In this document: positions 10,059 to 18,765 of the stretch, piece after piece
Numbering within the stretch: the stretch's first letter is position 1
How the letters are laid out: every line of letters begins with the position of its first letter
DNA from: an uncultured Roseicyclus sp.
Lineage (GTDB): Bacteria > Pseudomonadota > Alphaproteobacteria > Rhodobacterales > Rhodobacteraceae
DNA: 64,000 bases
Direction: 5' to 3'
NCBI GenBank assembly: GCA_947491935.1
Contig: CANLLF010000005.1
Span: 62,001 to 126,000, forward strand
The notes under the pieces: generated by a model
Databases searched by the model: none
What the model saw: the letters and a program-made list of their open reading frames with translations, nothing else
Told to the model about the DNA's origin: nothing
Translations under genes and position numbers: made by a program

Positions 10059-11627
10059 ATGCGCGATTTTCAACTTCCGGGGCGATCGGCGGTCTTCGCA
10101 GATCAGGGCATGTGCGCCACCTCCCATCCATTGGCCTCCGAAACCGCCGTCGCGATCCTGCGGCAGGGCGGTTCTGCCGTGGATGCCGCCATTGGCGCGG
10201 CAATCCTGCTTGGCATCTGTGAGCCGCAAAGCACGGGGATCGGCGGCGACATGTTCGCTCTGGTGGCGCAGCCTGACGGCCAGATCATTGGTCTCAATGC
10301 CTCGGGTCGGGCGCCCGCCGGGTTCGATGCGGCTGCCCTACGCGCCGAACACGAAACGATGCCGCTTTACGATGTGGGGGCTGTCACCATACCGGGCGCC
10401 ATCGACGGATTTTGCCGCCTGCACACCGATCACGGGCGCCTGCCGCTCGATCAGGTTCTCGCGCCCGCGATCCATTACGCCGAGACGGGTGTGCCCATCG
10501 CCCCGCGTGTCTCGCTCGACTACACCAATTCCAGCCATGTCCTGACCGGCCGCGCCCGGGAGTTCTACCTGACCGATGATAAGCCCTTGTCAGCGGGCGC
10601 GCGGTTCGCCGCGCCGGGCCAGGCCGAGGTGCTGCGCCGCGTCGCCGCGCAGGGTCGCGACGGGTTCTATGGCGGCGACGTGATGCAGGATATGGTCGCC
10701 AGCCTGCGCGCCCTCGGCGGCACCCATACGAAGGAGGATTTCGCCAATACCGCCTGCGATTACGTCGATCCGATCCGCTCCACCTATCGCGATGCGGAGC
10801 TGATCGAGCTGCCGCCCAACGGGCAGGGCGCCACCGCGATGCTGATTCTCAACATGCTGGAGAGCATGGACCCGCAGGACGACAGGATGAGCGCCGCACG
10901 TGTGCATCTGGAGGCCGAGGCGACAAAGCTCGGCTATGACGCGCGGGATCGGTTCCTGGCCGACCCTGACCATGTCACCCGGCTCGACCATATGCTGTCG
11001 AAGGAGACCGCCCGCGCTCTCGCCGCCCTGATCGACCCGACCCGCGCCATGCCGGACCCGCGCGCGGCGTCGGACAATGTCCACAAGGACACGGTCTATA
11101 TCACCGTGGTCGACCGCGACCGGCAGGCGGTCTCCCTGATCTATTCGATCTTCCATTCCTTCGGATCCGGCTTTGCGTCGGACAGATTCGGCATCCTGTT
11201 CCAGAACCGGGGCGGCGGCTTTACCCTTGAAGAGGGCCATCCAAACGAGGCCGGGCCGGGCAAGCGCCCGATGCACACGATCATTCCCGGCATGTTGAAG
11301 ATGGGCGATGGCTCCCTCATGCCGTTTGGTGTGATGGGTGGGGCCTACCAATCCACCGGTCACGCACGGTTTGTGTCAAACGTAGTGGATTACGGGCTTG
11401 GCCCGCAGGACGCGATCGACGCGCCCCGCGCGTTTGCCGAAGCGGGGGAGCTGAAGGTGGAACGCGGATATGGCGCCGATGTGCACTCGGCGCTGGCGGA
11501 TATGGGCCACACGCTCGCGACGGATTTCCCGCCCATCGGCGGCGCGCAGGCGATCCGCATCCGGCCCGATGGCGTGCTGGAGGGTGGCAGCGATCCCCGA
11601 AAGGATGGCATCGCGTTGGGGTACTGA
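10059..11627 (+). CDS. Gamma-glutamyltransferase family protein (cytoplasmic, YwrD-like)
   Basis: A 522-residue Ntn-hydrolase. The likely nucleophile is the Thr in KDTVYITVVD, aligning with the TTHxS site at which the family precursor cleaves itself; the following SIFHSFGSGF and the MGGAYQSTGH block fit the small subunit. The start at 10059 (AAAGGGG ribosome site) leaves no signal peptide, unlike periplasmic E. coli Ggt, so it probably acts in the cytoplasm on gamma-glutamyl or related amides. The exact substrate cannot be told. Confidence 0.85.
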   Translation: MRDFQLPGRSAVFADQGMCATSHPLASETAVAILRQGGSAVDAAIGAAILLGICEPQSTGIGGDMFALVAQPDGQIIGLNASGRAPAGFDAAALRAEHETMPLYDVGAVTIPGAIDGFCRLHTDHGRLPLDQVLAPAIHYAETGVPIAPRVSLDYTNSSHVLTGRAREFYLTDDKPLSAGARFAAPGQAEVLRRVAAQGRDGFYGGDVMQDMVASLRALGGTHTKEDFANTACDYVDPIRSTYRDAELIELPPNGQGATAMLILNMLESMDPQDDRMSAARVHLEAEATKLGYDARDRFLADPDHVTRLDHMLSKETARALAALIDPTRAMPDPRAASDNVHKDTVYITVVDRDRQAVSLIYSIFHSFGSGFASDRFGILFQNRGGGFTLEEGHPNEAGPGKRPMHTIIPGMLKMGDGSLMPFGVMGGAYQSTGHARFVSNVVDYGLGPQDAIDAPRAFAEAGELKVERGYGADVHSALADMGHTLATDFPPIGGAQAIRIRPDGVLEGGSDPRKDGIALGY

Positions 11628-11642
11628 CCCGCGCGGTGCCGC

Positions 11643-13841
11643 CTAATTGCGCCGCCCGAAGATCTGGTTCAGCACGTCGTTGATCGCGTTGTTCAGGTTG
11701 CCCTGGCCCTGCGGATTGCCGATCGGAAACAGCTGATCGCGCGGCCGGACCGGCTCCCGCGGGCGCGCCTCGGCAATCGGGTCGATCATCGGCAGGGGGC
11801 GCGGCGTGATATCGACGTGGATCCCCTCCATCGCCTGCCGCCAGATCTCGGCCGGAAGGCCGCCGCCAGTCACTCCGGAGAGCGGCCGGTTGTCATCGTA
11901 ACCCATCCACACGCCCGCCACATAATCGGCGGTGAAGCCCACGAACCACGCATCCCGCGCGCTGTTGGTTGTGCCGGTCTTGCCCGCGGCGGGGCGATCG
12001 GTCAGGGCCGCGCGCTGCCCGGTCCCGCCCGCGACCACCTGGGACATCATGTAGGTCAGCTGTTGCGCCGAGTGTTCGGCAATCACGCGTTCCTGGATCC
12101 CGGTCGCCTGCTCGAACATGGGCGCGCTTTCACCCAGAAGCCGAAGTTCCGTCAGGCCAAAGGGCCGCACGGCGGAGCCGCCGTTCAGGATGCCCGCATA
12201 AGCACCCGTCATCTCGATCAGCGTTGATTCCGACGCCCCAAGCGCCAGCGCCGGTCCGGCGGCCAGGTCGCTTTCGATGCCGAATTCACTGGCAACCGTG
12301 CGCACCAGATCGCGCCCGACCTCTTCCGACAGGCGCACGGCGGGCGTGTTGAGCGAATGGCGCAGCGCGTCGGTCAGCGTGACCTCTCCGCGATATTCCG
12401 GCGTGTAATTTTCCGGGCAATACTGGCCCGATCCGGGCACTTGCAGGCAGAGCGGCGCATCGAGGATGTAATCGTCAAACCGCCAGCCTAGATCCAGCGC
12501 CGTGGCATAGACGAAGGGCTTGAAGGCCGATCCCGTTTGCCGCAACGCCTGGGTGGCGCGGTTAAAGAGGCCCCCGCCCGACACATCGCGCCCACCCACC
12601 ATGGCGCGCACCGCGCCATCGGCGCTCATCACCACGATCGCAGCCTGCGCCTCGGATCCCTCACGGACCTGATTGGCGAACACATCGGTCAGCGCGCGCT
12701 CCGCCGCCGCTTGGATCGCTGGATCGAACGTGGTGCGGATAATGACGTCTTCGGTGGTCTCATTGGTCAGGAAATCGGGCCCGGCCTGCATGATCCAATC
12801 GGCGAAATAGCCGCCGGTGTCCTGATTGGCCGCGGACGACAGGGTCGCGGGGGCGCTCCGGGCGGCATCAGCGGCAGACGCGTCAAGATAGCCCTGCTCT
12901 TCCATCAGGTTCAGGACCACGTTTGCACGTTCCTGCGCCCGGTCGAGATTGCGGGTCGGCGCGTAGTAGGACGGCGCCACAAGCAACCCGGCCAGCATGG
13001 CCGATTGCTGCGGGTTCACATCGGAGGCCGAAACGCTGAAATACCGTTGCGCGGCGGCCTCAAAGCCGCGGGACCCGGCACCCAGATAAGCGCGGTTCAG
13101 GTAAACCGACAGGATCTCGTCCTTGGAATAGCGCAGTTCCATCGCGAAGCTGAACGGCACTTCCTGGATCTTCCGCCACAGGGTTGTGCGGCGGCAATCG
13201 GCTTCGTAATCGGCCTCGGTTTCCCATTCGTCGGGGTCGTAGCCCACGCCAAGGCACAAAAGCTTGGCCACCTGCTGCGTGATGGTGGAGCCGCCATGGC
13301 CCGACAGCGGGCCGCGCCCTTCGCGCAGGTTGATACGGATCGCGCTCGCGATACCGCGCGGGCTGACACCCAGATGCCGCCAGAACCGACGGTCTTCGGT
13401 GGCGACGACCGCGTTCACCAGATGCGGCGATGTGGCGGCGGCATCGATGGCGCCGCCAAATTGCTCGCCCCGCCAGGCAAACACCTCGCCGTGGCGATCC
13501 AGCATCGTGACCGATCCGCGCGCGCGGGCATCGAGCATCTCATCCAGATCGGGCAATTGGGCGTAATAGTACCCGGTGGCCAGCGCGATCAGCAGCGTCA
13601 CCACCACGGCCCCGCGCCACATGACGCCCCAGATCAGGCGGAAGATGAACCGGAAGACGCGCGCGAAGAACCCGCCGCGCTGCGGGTTCCGGCGCCGGGG
13701 CGTTTTCCGCTTGGGGCCGCGCCCTCGTCCGCCACCGCCGCCGGACACTGAACCGCCCTTCGCGCGGGTTGGCCGTTTGGGTTGCGCCGATGCGCGCCGG
13801 TCAGCCACCAGCCGACGTCTGCCATTTCCAGAAGGGCTCAT
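11643..13841 (-). CDS. Class A penicillin-binding protein (PBP1A family)
   Basis: A 732-residue bifunctional peptidoglycan synthase. A basic, Gly/Arg-rich cytoplasmic tail of about 60 residues leads to one membrane helix. The glycosyltransferase domain follows with EDRRFWRHLGV and GGSTITQQVAK, then the transpeptidase domain with SxxK (TGSAFKPF), SxN (HSLNTPA) and KTG (AGKTGTTNSA). The start at 13841 was preferred over an upstream one at 13949 because the 36 extra residues look like leader sequence. It faces away from glnK across about 300 bases. Confidence 0.93.
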   Translation of the reverse strand: MSPSGNGRRRLVADRRASAQPKRPTRAKGGSVSGGGGGRGRGPKRKTPRRRNPQRGGFFARVFRFIFRLIWGVMWRGAVVVTLLIALATGYYYAQLPDLDEMLDARARGSVTMLDRHGEVFAWRGEQFGGAIDAAATSPHLVNAVVATEDRRFWRHLGVSPRGIASAIRINLREGRGPLSGHGGSTITQQVAKLLCLGVGYDPDEWETEADYEADCRRTTLWRKIQEVPFSFAMELRYSKDEILSVYLNRAYLGAGSRGFEAAAQRYFSVSASDVNPQQSAMLAGLLVAPSYYAPTRNLDRAQERANVVLNLMEEQGYLDASAADAARSAPATLSSAANQDTGGYFADWIMQAGPDFLTNETTEDVIIRTTFDPAIQAAAERALTDVFANQVREGSEAQAAIVVMSADGAVRAMVGGRDVSGGGLFNRATQALRQTGSAFKPFVYATALDLGWRFDDYILDAPLCLQVPGSGQYCPENYTPEYRGEVTLTDALRHSLNTPAVRLSEEVGRDLVRTVASEFGIESDLAAGPALALGASESTLIEMTGAYAGILNGGSAVRPFGLTELRLLGESAPMFEQATGIQERVIAEHSAQQLTYMMSQVVAGGTGQRAALTDRPAAGKTGTTNSARDAWFVGFTADYVAGVWMGYDDNRPLSGVTGGGLPAEIWRQAMEGIHVDITPRPLPMIDPIAEARPREPVRPRDQLFPIGNPQGQGNLNNAINDVLNQIFGRRN

Positions 13842-14143
13842 ATTGTCTTGCCTCGTATCGGGGGCCCTTCGCGACACATGCCGGGGCCATCCTCGTTGCG
13901 GCCAAGATAGGGGGATTTGAGTCGCTTGTGGAGGGGGCACACTCCCCACACCCGTCCATCACATGCACAAAAAACCGGCAATTCAGCAAAATTGCGCAAA
14001 AAATTTGCAAACGCCTCCGGAAAGCTCCCGCAAAACCCCCGCCCTTCGTTGCCCTTCGGGCCCGCGCACCCTGTCTTAACGCTCGTATCCGGTCTGTCTG
14101 TGGGCCGCGAGGGACAGTCAACAACCGCAAGGGGTGGCGAAAC
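13842..14143. promoter_or_regulatory. Divergent promoter region of the PBP gene and glnK
   Basis: About 300 bases between two divergent genes. The part at 13972-14020 is A+T-rich with repeated CAAAA/TTTGC elements (GCAAA at 13988 and TTTGC at 14007 form a loose inverted repeat). The site TGCACAAAAAACCGGCA resembles half of an NtrC operator. This would fit nitrogen control of glnK-amtB, but no clear sigma-54 promoter (GG-N10-GC) was found, so the assignment is weak. Confidence 0.35.
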
Positions 14144-14482
14144 GTGAAACTCATCATTGCAGCAATCAAACCGTTCAAGCTCGAGGAGGTGCGCGAGGCG
14201 CTCACCGCCATCGGCGTGCGCGGCATGATGGTGACCGAGATTAAGGGCTTCGGGTCACAATCGGGCCATACCGAGATTTACCGCGGGGCCGAATATGCCG
14301 TGAATTTTGTGCCGAAGGTGAAGCTGGAGATCGTTGTGGGTGCGTCGATGGCCGATCAGGTCGTCGAGACCATCCTGAGCACCGCAAAAACCGACAAGAT
14401 CGGCGATGGCAAGATCTTCGTTCTCGACGTGGAAAGCGCTGTGCGCGTCCGCACCGGCGAAACCAACGACGACGCGATCTAA
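14144..14482 (+). CDS. glnK: PII nitrogen regulatory protein GlnK
   Basis: A 112-residue PII protein starting at the GTG at 14144 after AAGGGG. The uridylylation site Y51 is present in the T loop (IYRGAEY), as are the ATP- and 2-oxoglutarate-binding blocks GFGSQSGH and KIGDGKIFV. PII senses energy and 2-oxoglutarate and, unmodified, blocks the ammonium channel. The gene lies 33 bases upstream of amtB; that linkage marks it as GlnK rather than GlnB. Confidence 0.96.
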   Translation: MKLIIAAIKPFKLEEVREALTAIGVRGMMVTEIKGFGSQSGHTEIYRGAEYAVNFVPKVKLEIVVGASMADQVVETILSTAKTDKIGDGKIFVLDVESAVRVRTGETNDDAI

Positions 14483-14515
14483 GCGCGCTCCCGGACGAAT
14501 AAGGACATTCATCAG

Positions 14516-15832
14516 ATGAAAACCAAGTATCTCCTTCCTGCCGCTGCCGCCGCGCTTGTCACGGTCCCCGGCATGGGTTTCGCACAGGAGGCGGGCGTCG
14601 AAGCGGCGCAGCACACCTCCTATATTCTGACCACCTTGCTGTTCCTCGTGGGCGGCTTTCTCGTGTTCTGGATGGCCGCGGGCTTCGCAATGTTGGAGGC
14701 CGGTCTTGTCCGCTCCAAGAACGTGGCGATGCAGCTGACCAAGAACATCGCGCTCTTCTCCATCGCCGCCATCATGTATTGGCTGGTCGGCTTCGGGATC
14801 ATGTATCCCGCCGATTGGCTGGTTGAAGGCTGGCTGGGTCCGTTCTTCGCGATCACCTCGCTGGAGCCGGTGGGACTGGCTGACACCGAGACCGCGCTGG
14901 ACTACGCCTCCGTCGGCTCGGATTTCTTCTTCCAGCTGATGTTCTGTGCCACCACGGCCTCCATCGTGTCCGGCACCCTGGCGGAGCGCATCAAGCTCTG
15001 GCCCTTCCTGATCTTCGTGGTCGTGCTGACCGGCTTCATCTACCCGATCGAAGCCTCCTGGCAGTGGGGCGGCGGCTGGTTGTCTGATGCGGGCTTCTCC
15101 GACTTCGCAGGCTCCACCCTCGTGCACGCAGCCGGTGGCTTCGCCGCTCTGGCCGGTGCCATCGTACTTGGCCCGCGTCTGGGCAAGTACAAGGACGGTC
15201 GCGTCAACCCGATGCCGGGGTCCAACCTGGCACTTGCCACCCTGGGTACGTTCATCCTGTGGCTGGGTTGGTTCGGCTTCAACGGCGGCTCGCAACTGGC
15301 GATGGGCACGATCGGTGATGTCGCGGACGTCTCCCGCATCTTCGCCAACACCAACATGGCCGCAGCGTCGGGTGCCGTCGCGGCGCTGATCCTGACGCAG
15401 ATCATGTATGGCAAGGTTGACCTCACGATGGTGCTGAACGGCGCGCTGGCCGGGCTGGTCTCCATCACGGCCGAGCCGTTGGCACCCAGCCTGTTCGGCT
15501 CGCTGCTGACCGGTGCTGTGGGTGGTTTGATCGTGGTCCTGACCGTTCCGATGCTCGACAAGCTGAAGATCGACGATGTGGTCGGCGCCATCCCGGTGCA
15601 CCTCTTCGCCGGGGTCTGGGGCACGCTCGCCGTCGCCTTCTACACCGGCAATTGGGGCGCGCAGATCCTTGGCATCGCCGCCATCGGCATCTTCGTCTTC
15701 GTCACCTCGCTGGTGGTCTGGTTCGTCCTCAAGGCGATTGTGGGGATCCGCGTCGACGAGGAATCCGAGATCAACGGCCTCGACGTGGCCGAGCTTGGGA
15801 TGGAAGCCTATCCGGATTTCACCAACCGCTGA
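14516..15832 (+). CDS. amtB: Ammonium transporter AmtB
   Basis: A 438-residue Amt/Rh channel with an N-terminal signal peptide (to GMGFAQE) and eleven predicted membrane helices. Conserved signatures are visible: FWMAAGFAMLEAGLVRSKN, the GGWL block with the twin-His region (HAAGGFAAL), and VHLFAGVWGTLAVAF. It conducts ammonia across the inner membrane and is gated by GlnK encoded upstream. AAGGA at 14501-14505 is the ribosome site. Confidence 0.96.
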   Translation: MKTKYLLPAAAAALVTVPGMGFAQEAGVEAAQHTSYILTTLLFLVGGFLVFWMAAGFAMLEAGLVRSKNVAMQLTKNIALFSIAAIMYWLVGFGIMYPADWLVEGWLGPFFAITSLEPVGLADTETALDYASVGSDFFFQLMFCATTASIVSGTLAERIKLWPFLIFVVVLTGFIYPIEASWQWGGGWLSDAGFSDFAGSTLVHAAGGFAALAGAIVLGPRLGKYKDGRVNPMPGSNLALATLGTFILWLGWFGFNGGSQLAMGTIGDVADVSRIFANTNMAAASGAVAALILTQIMYGKVDLTMVLNGALAGLVSITAEPLAPSLFGSLLTGAVGGLIVVLTVPMLDKLKIDDVVGAIPVHLFAGVWGTLAVAFYTGNWGAQILGIAAIGIFVFVTSLVVWFVLKAIVGIRVDEESEINGLDVAELGMEAYPDFTNR

Positions 15833-15852
15833 TCTCCGGCATCGACAAACGC

Positions 15853-15883
15853 GAAAGGGGCGCCCATTGCGGCGCCCCTTTTG
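15853..15883 (+). terminator. Rho-independent terminator after amtB
   Basis: An 11-bp stem, AAAGGGGCGCC at 15854-15864 with its complement from 15871, closes a six-base loop and ends in TTTT. It lies 20 bases after the amtB stop and ends the glnK-amtB unit. Confidence 0.85.
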
Positions 15884-15933
15884 CCTTCGACACGGTGGTT
15901 TCGCCAAAAGCGCGGGGCTGGCAGGATCATCCC

Positions 15934-16476
15934 ATGGCAGATCCCTCGCATATCACCCTGCGTGATCCGCGCCCCGGCGATGCCGAGGCGCACGCCGCCG
16001 TTCCAGCCTCCGCGGAGATCCTGCGCATGTATGGGGCCAAACCCGGCACGCTGCCGGAGCGCAGCCTGGCCCGCTCGCAAGCCTGGCTGGATTGGCTGAC
16101 GGACCATCCTTTCGGCAAGATCATTGCCCTTGACGGGGCCGCCATCGGCCATGTCCGCCTGCATTCCCTGTCACAAGCGGATCAGAGCGCCCGTCTGGGC
16201 ATCGGGTTGTTTACCGAAGACGTCCTCGGGCACGGCTTCGGACGGCAGGCGATTTTCCTGACGCTGGACCACGCGTTCGGCGCAATGGGCCTGCGCGCGG
16301 TCGACCTGCGGGTACTTGCCTACAACATCCGCGCGATCCGCTGTTACCGAGCCTGCGGATTTTCCCATGTCGAGACCGAGCCGAATGCCGTGGAGATCGA
16401 CGGCGTTTGGCAGGACGATTGGATCATGGCCATCCGGGCGGAGGATCATCGGCGCAAGGCGCGCCTGACCGGCTAG
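15934..16476 (+). CDS. GNAT family N-acetyltransferase (RimJ/RimL type)
   Basis: A 180-residue acetyltransferase starting at 15934. The acetyl-CoA site reads GHGFGRQAIFLTL, and the C-terminal VLAYNIRAIRCYRACGF is the typical RimJ/RimL block (N-x-R/A-A-x-x-x-Y-x-x-x-GF). Substrate unknown. It converges on the sco gene and follows the amtB terminator, so it has its own promoter. Confidence 0.85.
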   Translation: MADPSHITLRDPRPGDAEAHAAVPASAEILRMYGAKPGTLPERSLARSQAWLDWLTDHPFGKIIALDGAAIGHVRLHSLSQADQSARLGIGLFTEDVLGHGFGRQAIFLTLDHAFGAMGLRAVDLRVLAYNIRAIRCYRACGFSHVETEPNAVEIDGVWQDDWIMAIRAEDHRRKARLTG

Positions 16477-16500
16477 GGCCCTAAGGATGGCGAGGTCAGG

Positions 16501-17136
16501 TCAACTGGCCGCTTCCACGAAACAGGCCGTCCGGGTCGCCATATCAGCCGGTGAAGTCTCGCGATTGAAGAACTCCACGAAGCCAATCTCCGGCAGCATC
16601 AGGTAGGTGAAGGCCGTGTGGTCCACGAGGTAATAAGGATCGGTTCCATCATCGTGGATCTGGTAATAGACGCGGTAGGCATCCGCGGCGGCATCAGTCT
16701 GCTCCGGCGTGCCGGTCAGCCCCAGCATCCGCTCATGCACGTTGTCGGTGAAGGCGGCCATCACCTCGGGCGTGTCGCGGGCCGGGTCCACGGTGATGAA
16801 GATGGGCTGGACCGTGTGGCCGTTGGCTTCGAGGATATCGACGGCCTCCGCGTTGCGCACCGTGTCGAGCGGGCAGACATCGGGGCAGAACGTGTAACCG
16901 AAATAGACCAGCGTCGGCTCGGTGATCACCTCGGCATCAGTCATCTCTTCACCGGTCTCCGACAGCAAGGTGAAGGGCCCGCCGATCGTTCCGGCCCCTC
17001 CGGCCACAACCCCCTCGCGGCACTGGGCGAACACATCGTCTTCACCCGTCCCGCTGACGTAGATCGCGACGCCGGTGCCCGCCACCAGAAGACCGATCAG
17101 TCCGGCCGAAGCCAATGCGTATGTCCGCGTCACCAT
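16501..17136 (-). CDS. SCO1/SenC/PrrC family copper protein
   Basis: A 211-residue membrane-anchored thioredoxin-fold protein. After one N-terminal helix comes FCPDVCPL with C84 and C88, and then H173 in VDHTAF, the three Cu ligands of the Sco family. It delivers copper to, or reduces the CuA site of, cytochrome c oxidase on the outer face of the inner membrane. It is divergent from the redox kinase gene regB, as senC is in Rhodobacter. Confidence 0.92.
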   Translation of the reverse strand: MVTRTYALASAGLIGLLVAGTGVAIYVSGTGEDDVFAQCREGVVAGGAGTIGGPFTLLSETGEEMTDAEVITEPTLVYFGYTFCPDVCPLDTVRNAEAVDILEANGHTVQPIFITVDPARDTPEVMAAFTDNVHERMLGLTGTPEQTDAAADAYRVYYQIHDDGTDPYYLVDHTAFTYLMLPEIGFVEFFNRETSPADMATRTACFVEAAS

Positions 17137-17232
17137 CCTAGATCTCCGTCGATGAAGTGTTGTGACGTTGAATAGCGTCTGCACGCGCCCTATCAATTCA
17201 CGACCCCGTTCCTGTGACAGGATGCCCCGCCC

Positions 17233-18657
17233 ATGGCTGCGACCGAATTCACTACCGATCCCGCGCTGGCGCTGGTGCAGCAGGACAGCCGCGCGGATTG
17301 GGTGCGGCTGCGCACGCTTCTGGTGCTGCGCTGGCTGGCGATCCTGGGACAGACCGTCGCCGTGGTCATCGCCGCGTTCTATCTCGGCCTGCGGGTGGAG
17401 TTGGGCCTGTGTTTCCTGGCCATCGGGGCCAGTGTGATCTCCAACCTCGTGGCGATGGGCATCTTCCCGGAAAACCAGCGGCTGAGCGACCGCGACGCCA
17501 TGCTGACGCTGCTGTTCGATCTGTCGCAGCTCTCGTTTCTGCTGTTCCTCACGGGCGGGCTGAACAACCCCTTCTCGCTCCTGATCCTTGCGCCGGTGAC
17601 GATCTCGGCCACGGCGCTCACCATGCGCTCCACCCTGATCCTCGGGCTGTTGGCGATCTTCCTGATTTCATGCCTTGCGCTGTGGTATCTGCCGCTGACC
17701 ACCACGTCCGGGCAGGTGCTGCAATTGCCCGGCCTCTTCATCCTCGGCTTCTGGTCCTCCATCGTCATCGGTATCCTGTTCCTGTCGGCCTATGCCCGTC
17801 GGGTCGCCTCGGAATCCCACCGGATGACACAGGCGCTGCTGGCCACGCAGATGGCGCTGGCGCGCGAGCAGAAGCTGACCGATCTGGGCGGCGTCGTGGC
17901 AGCCGCCGCGCATGAACTGGGCACGCCGCTGGCCACCATCAAGCTCACCTCGTCCGAATTGGTGGATGAGCTGCAGGACAATCCGGACTTGGCCGCGGAC
18001 GCCGCCCTGATCCGGGATCAGGCGGATCGGTGCCGCGATATCCTGCGCTCCATGGGGCGCGCCGGAAAGGATGACCTTCTGCTACGCCGGGCGCCGTTCG
18101 GAACCGTTGTGCAGGAGGCCGCCGAGCCCCATGCTGATCGCGGCATCACCGTGAACTTCAATTTCCATGGCGCCGATGCCGACGGGGCCTTCGCGCCCGA
18201 GCAACAGCCACAGATCTGGCGCAAGCCCGAGATCATCCATGGCATCCGCAACCTGGTGCAGAACGCGGTGGATTTCGCCGATGAGCAGATCTGGGTCGAA
18301 GGCGAATGGGATGACGACACGATCCGCCTGCGCATCACCGATGACGGGGCGGGGTTTCCGGTTGATCTGCTTGGCCGGTTGGGCGAGCCGTTCCTGCGCC
18401 GCCGCAACCGAACCTCGCAGGGCGCGCGCCCGGGTTACGAGGGGATGGGCCTTGGGCTGTTCATCGCCAAAACCCTGCTGGAACGCTCCGGCGCCACGAT
18501 CAAGTTCCTGAATACGTCGGACCCGTTCCTGACCGCCGAAGACACGCACGGACTGAGCGGCGCGCGGGTTCAGGTGACCTGGCCGGTCGCCGCGCTGGTC
18601 CTCGACCCGTCCACCGAAAGCGCGCCCTTGGGCCTCAACCAACCGATAATTGACTGA
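17233..18657 (+). CDS. regB: Redox sensor histidine kinase RegB/PrrB/ActS
   Basis: A 474-residue kinase with six N-terminal membrane helices. Family-specific features are visible: the quinone-site loop GGLNNPFSL near residue 108, the H box AAHELGTPLATIKL with the phosphorylated His near residue 227, and the redox-active Cys near residue 267 in ADRCRDILRSMGRAGK. The HATPase blocks are NLVQNAVDFA, DDGAGFP and GMGLGLFIAK. It phosphorylates RegA when the quinone pool is reduced. RegA is encoded about 11 kb downstream here. Confidence 0.95.
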   Translation: MAATEFTTDPALALVQQDSRADWVRLRTLLVLRWLAILGQTVAVVIAAFYLGLRVELGLCFLAIGASVISNLVAMGIFPENQRLSDRDAMLTLLFDLSQLSFLLFLTGGLNNPFSLLILAPVTISATALTMRSTLILGLLAIFLISCLALWYLPLTTTSGQVLQLPGLFILGFWSSIVIGILFLSAYARRVASESHRMTQALLATQMALAREQKLTDLGGVVAAAAHELGTPLATIKLTSSELVDELQDNPDLAADAALIRDQADRCRDILRSMGRAGKDDLLLRRAPFGTVVQEAAEPHADRGITVNFNFHGADADGAFAPEQQPQIWRKPEIIHGIRNLVQNAVDFADEQIWVEGEWDDDTIRLRITDDGAGFPVDLLGRLGEPFLRRRNRTSQGARPGYEGMGLGLFIAKTLLERSGATIKFLNTSDPFLTAEDTHGLSGARVQVTWPVAALVLDPSTESAPLGLNQPIID

Positions 18658-18765
18658 AATAGATGCGTTTTTCGTGCATCTTGTGCAATCCCTAAGACTT
18701 GAATCTATCCATTAACCACCCGTTAACCGTTTCTCACCATGATTGCCGAGGGGCAGACACAATGA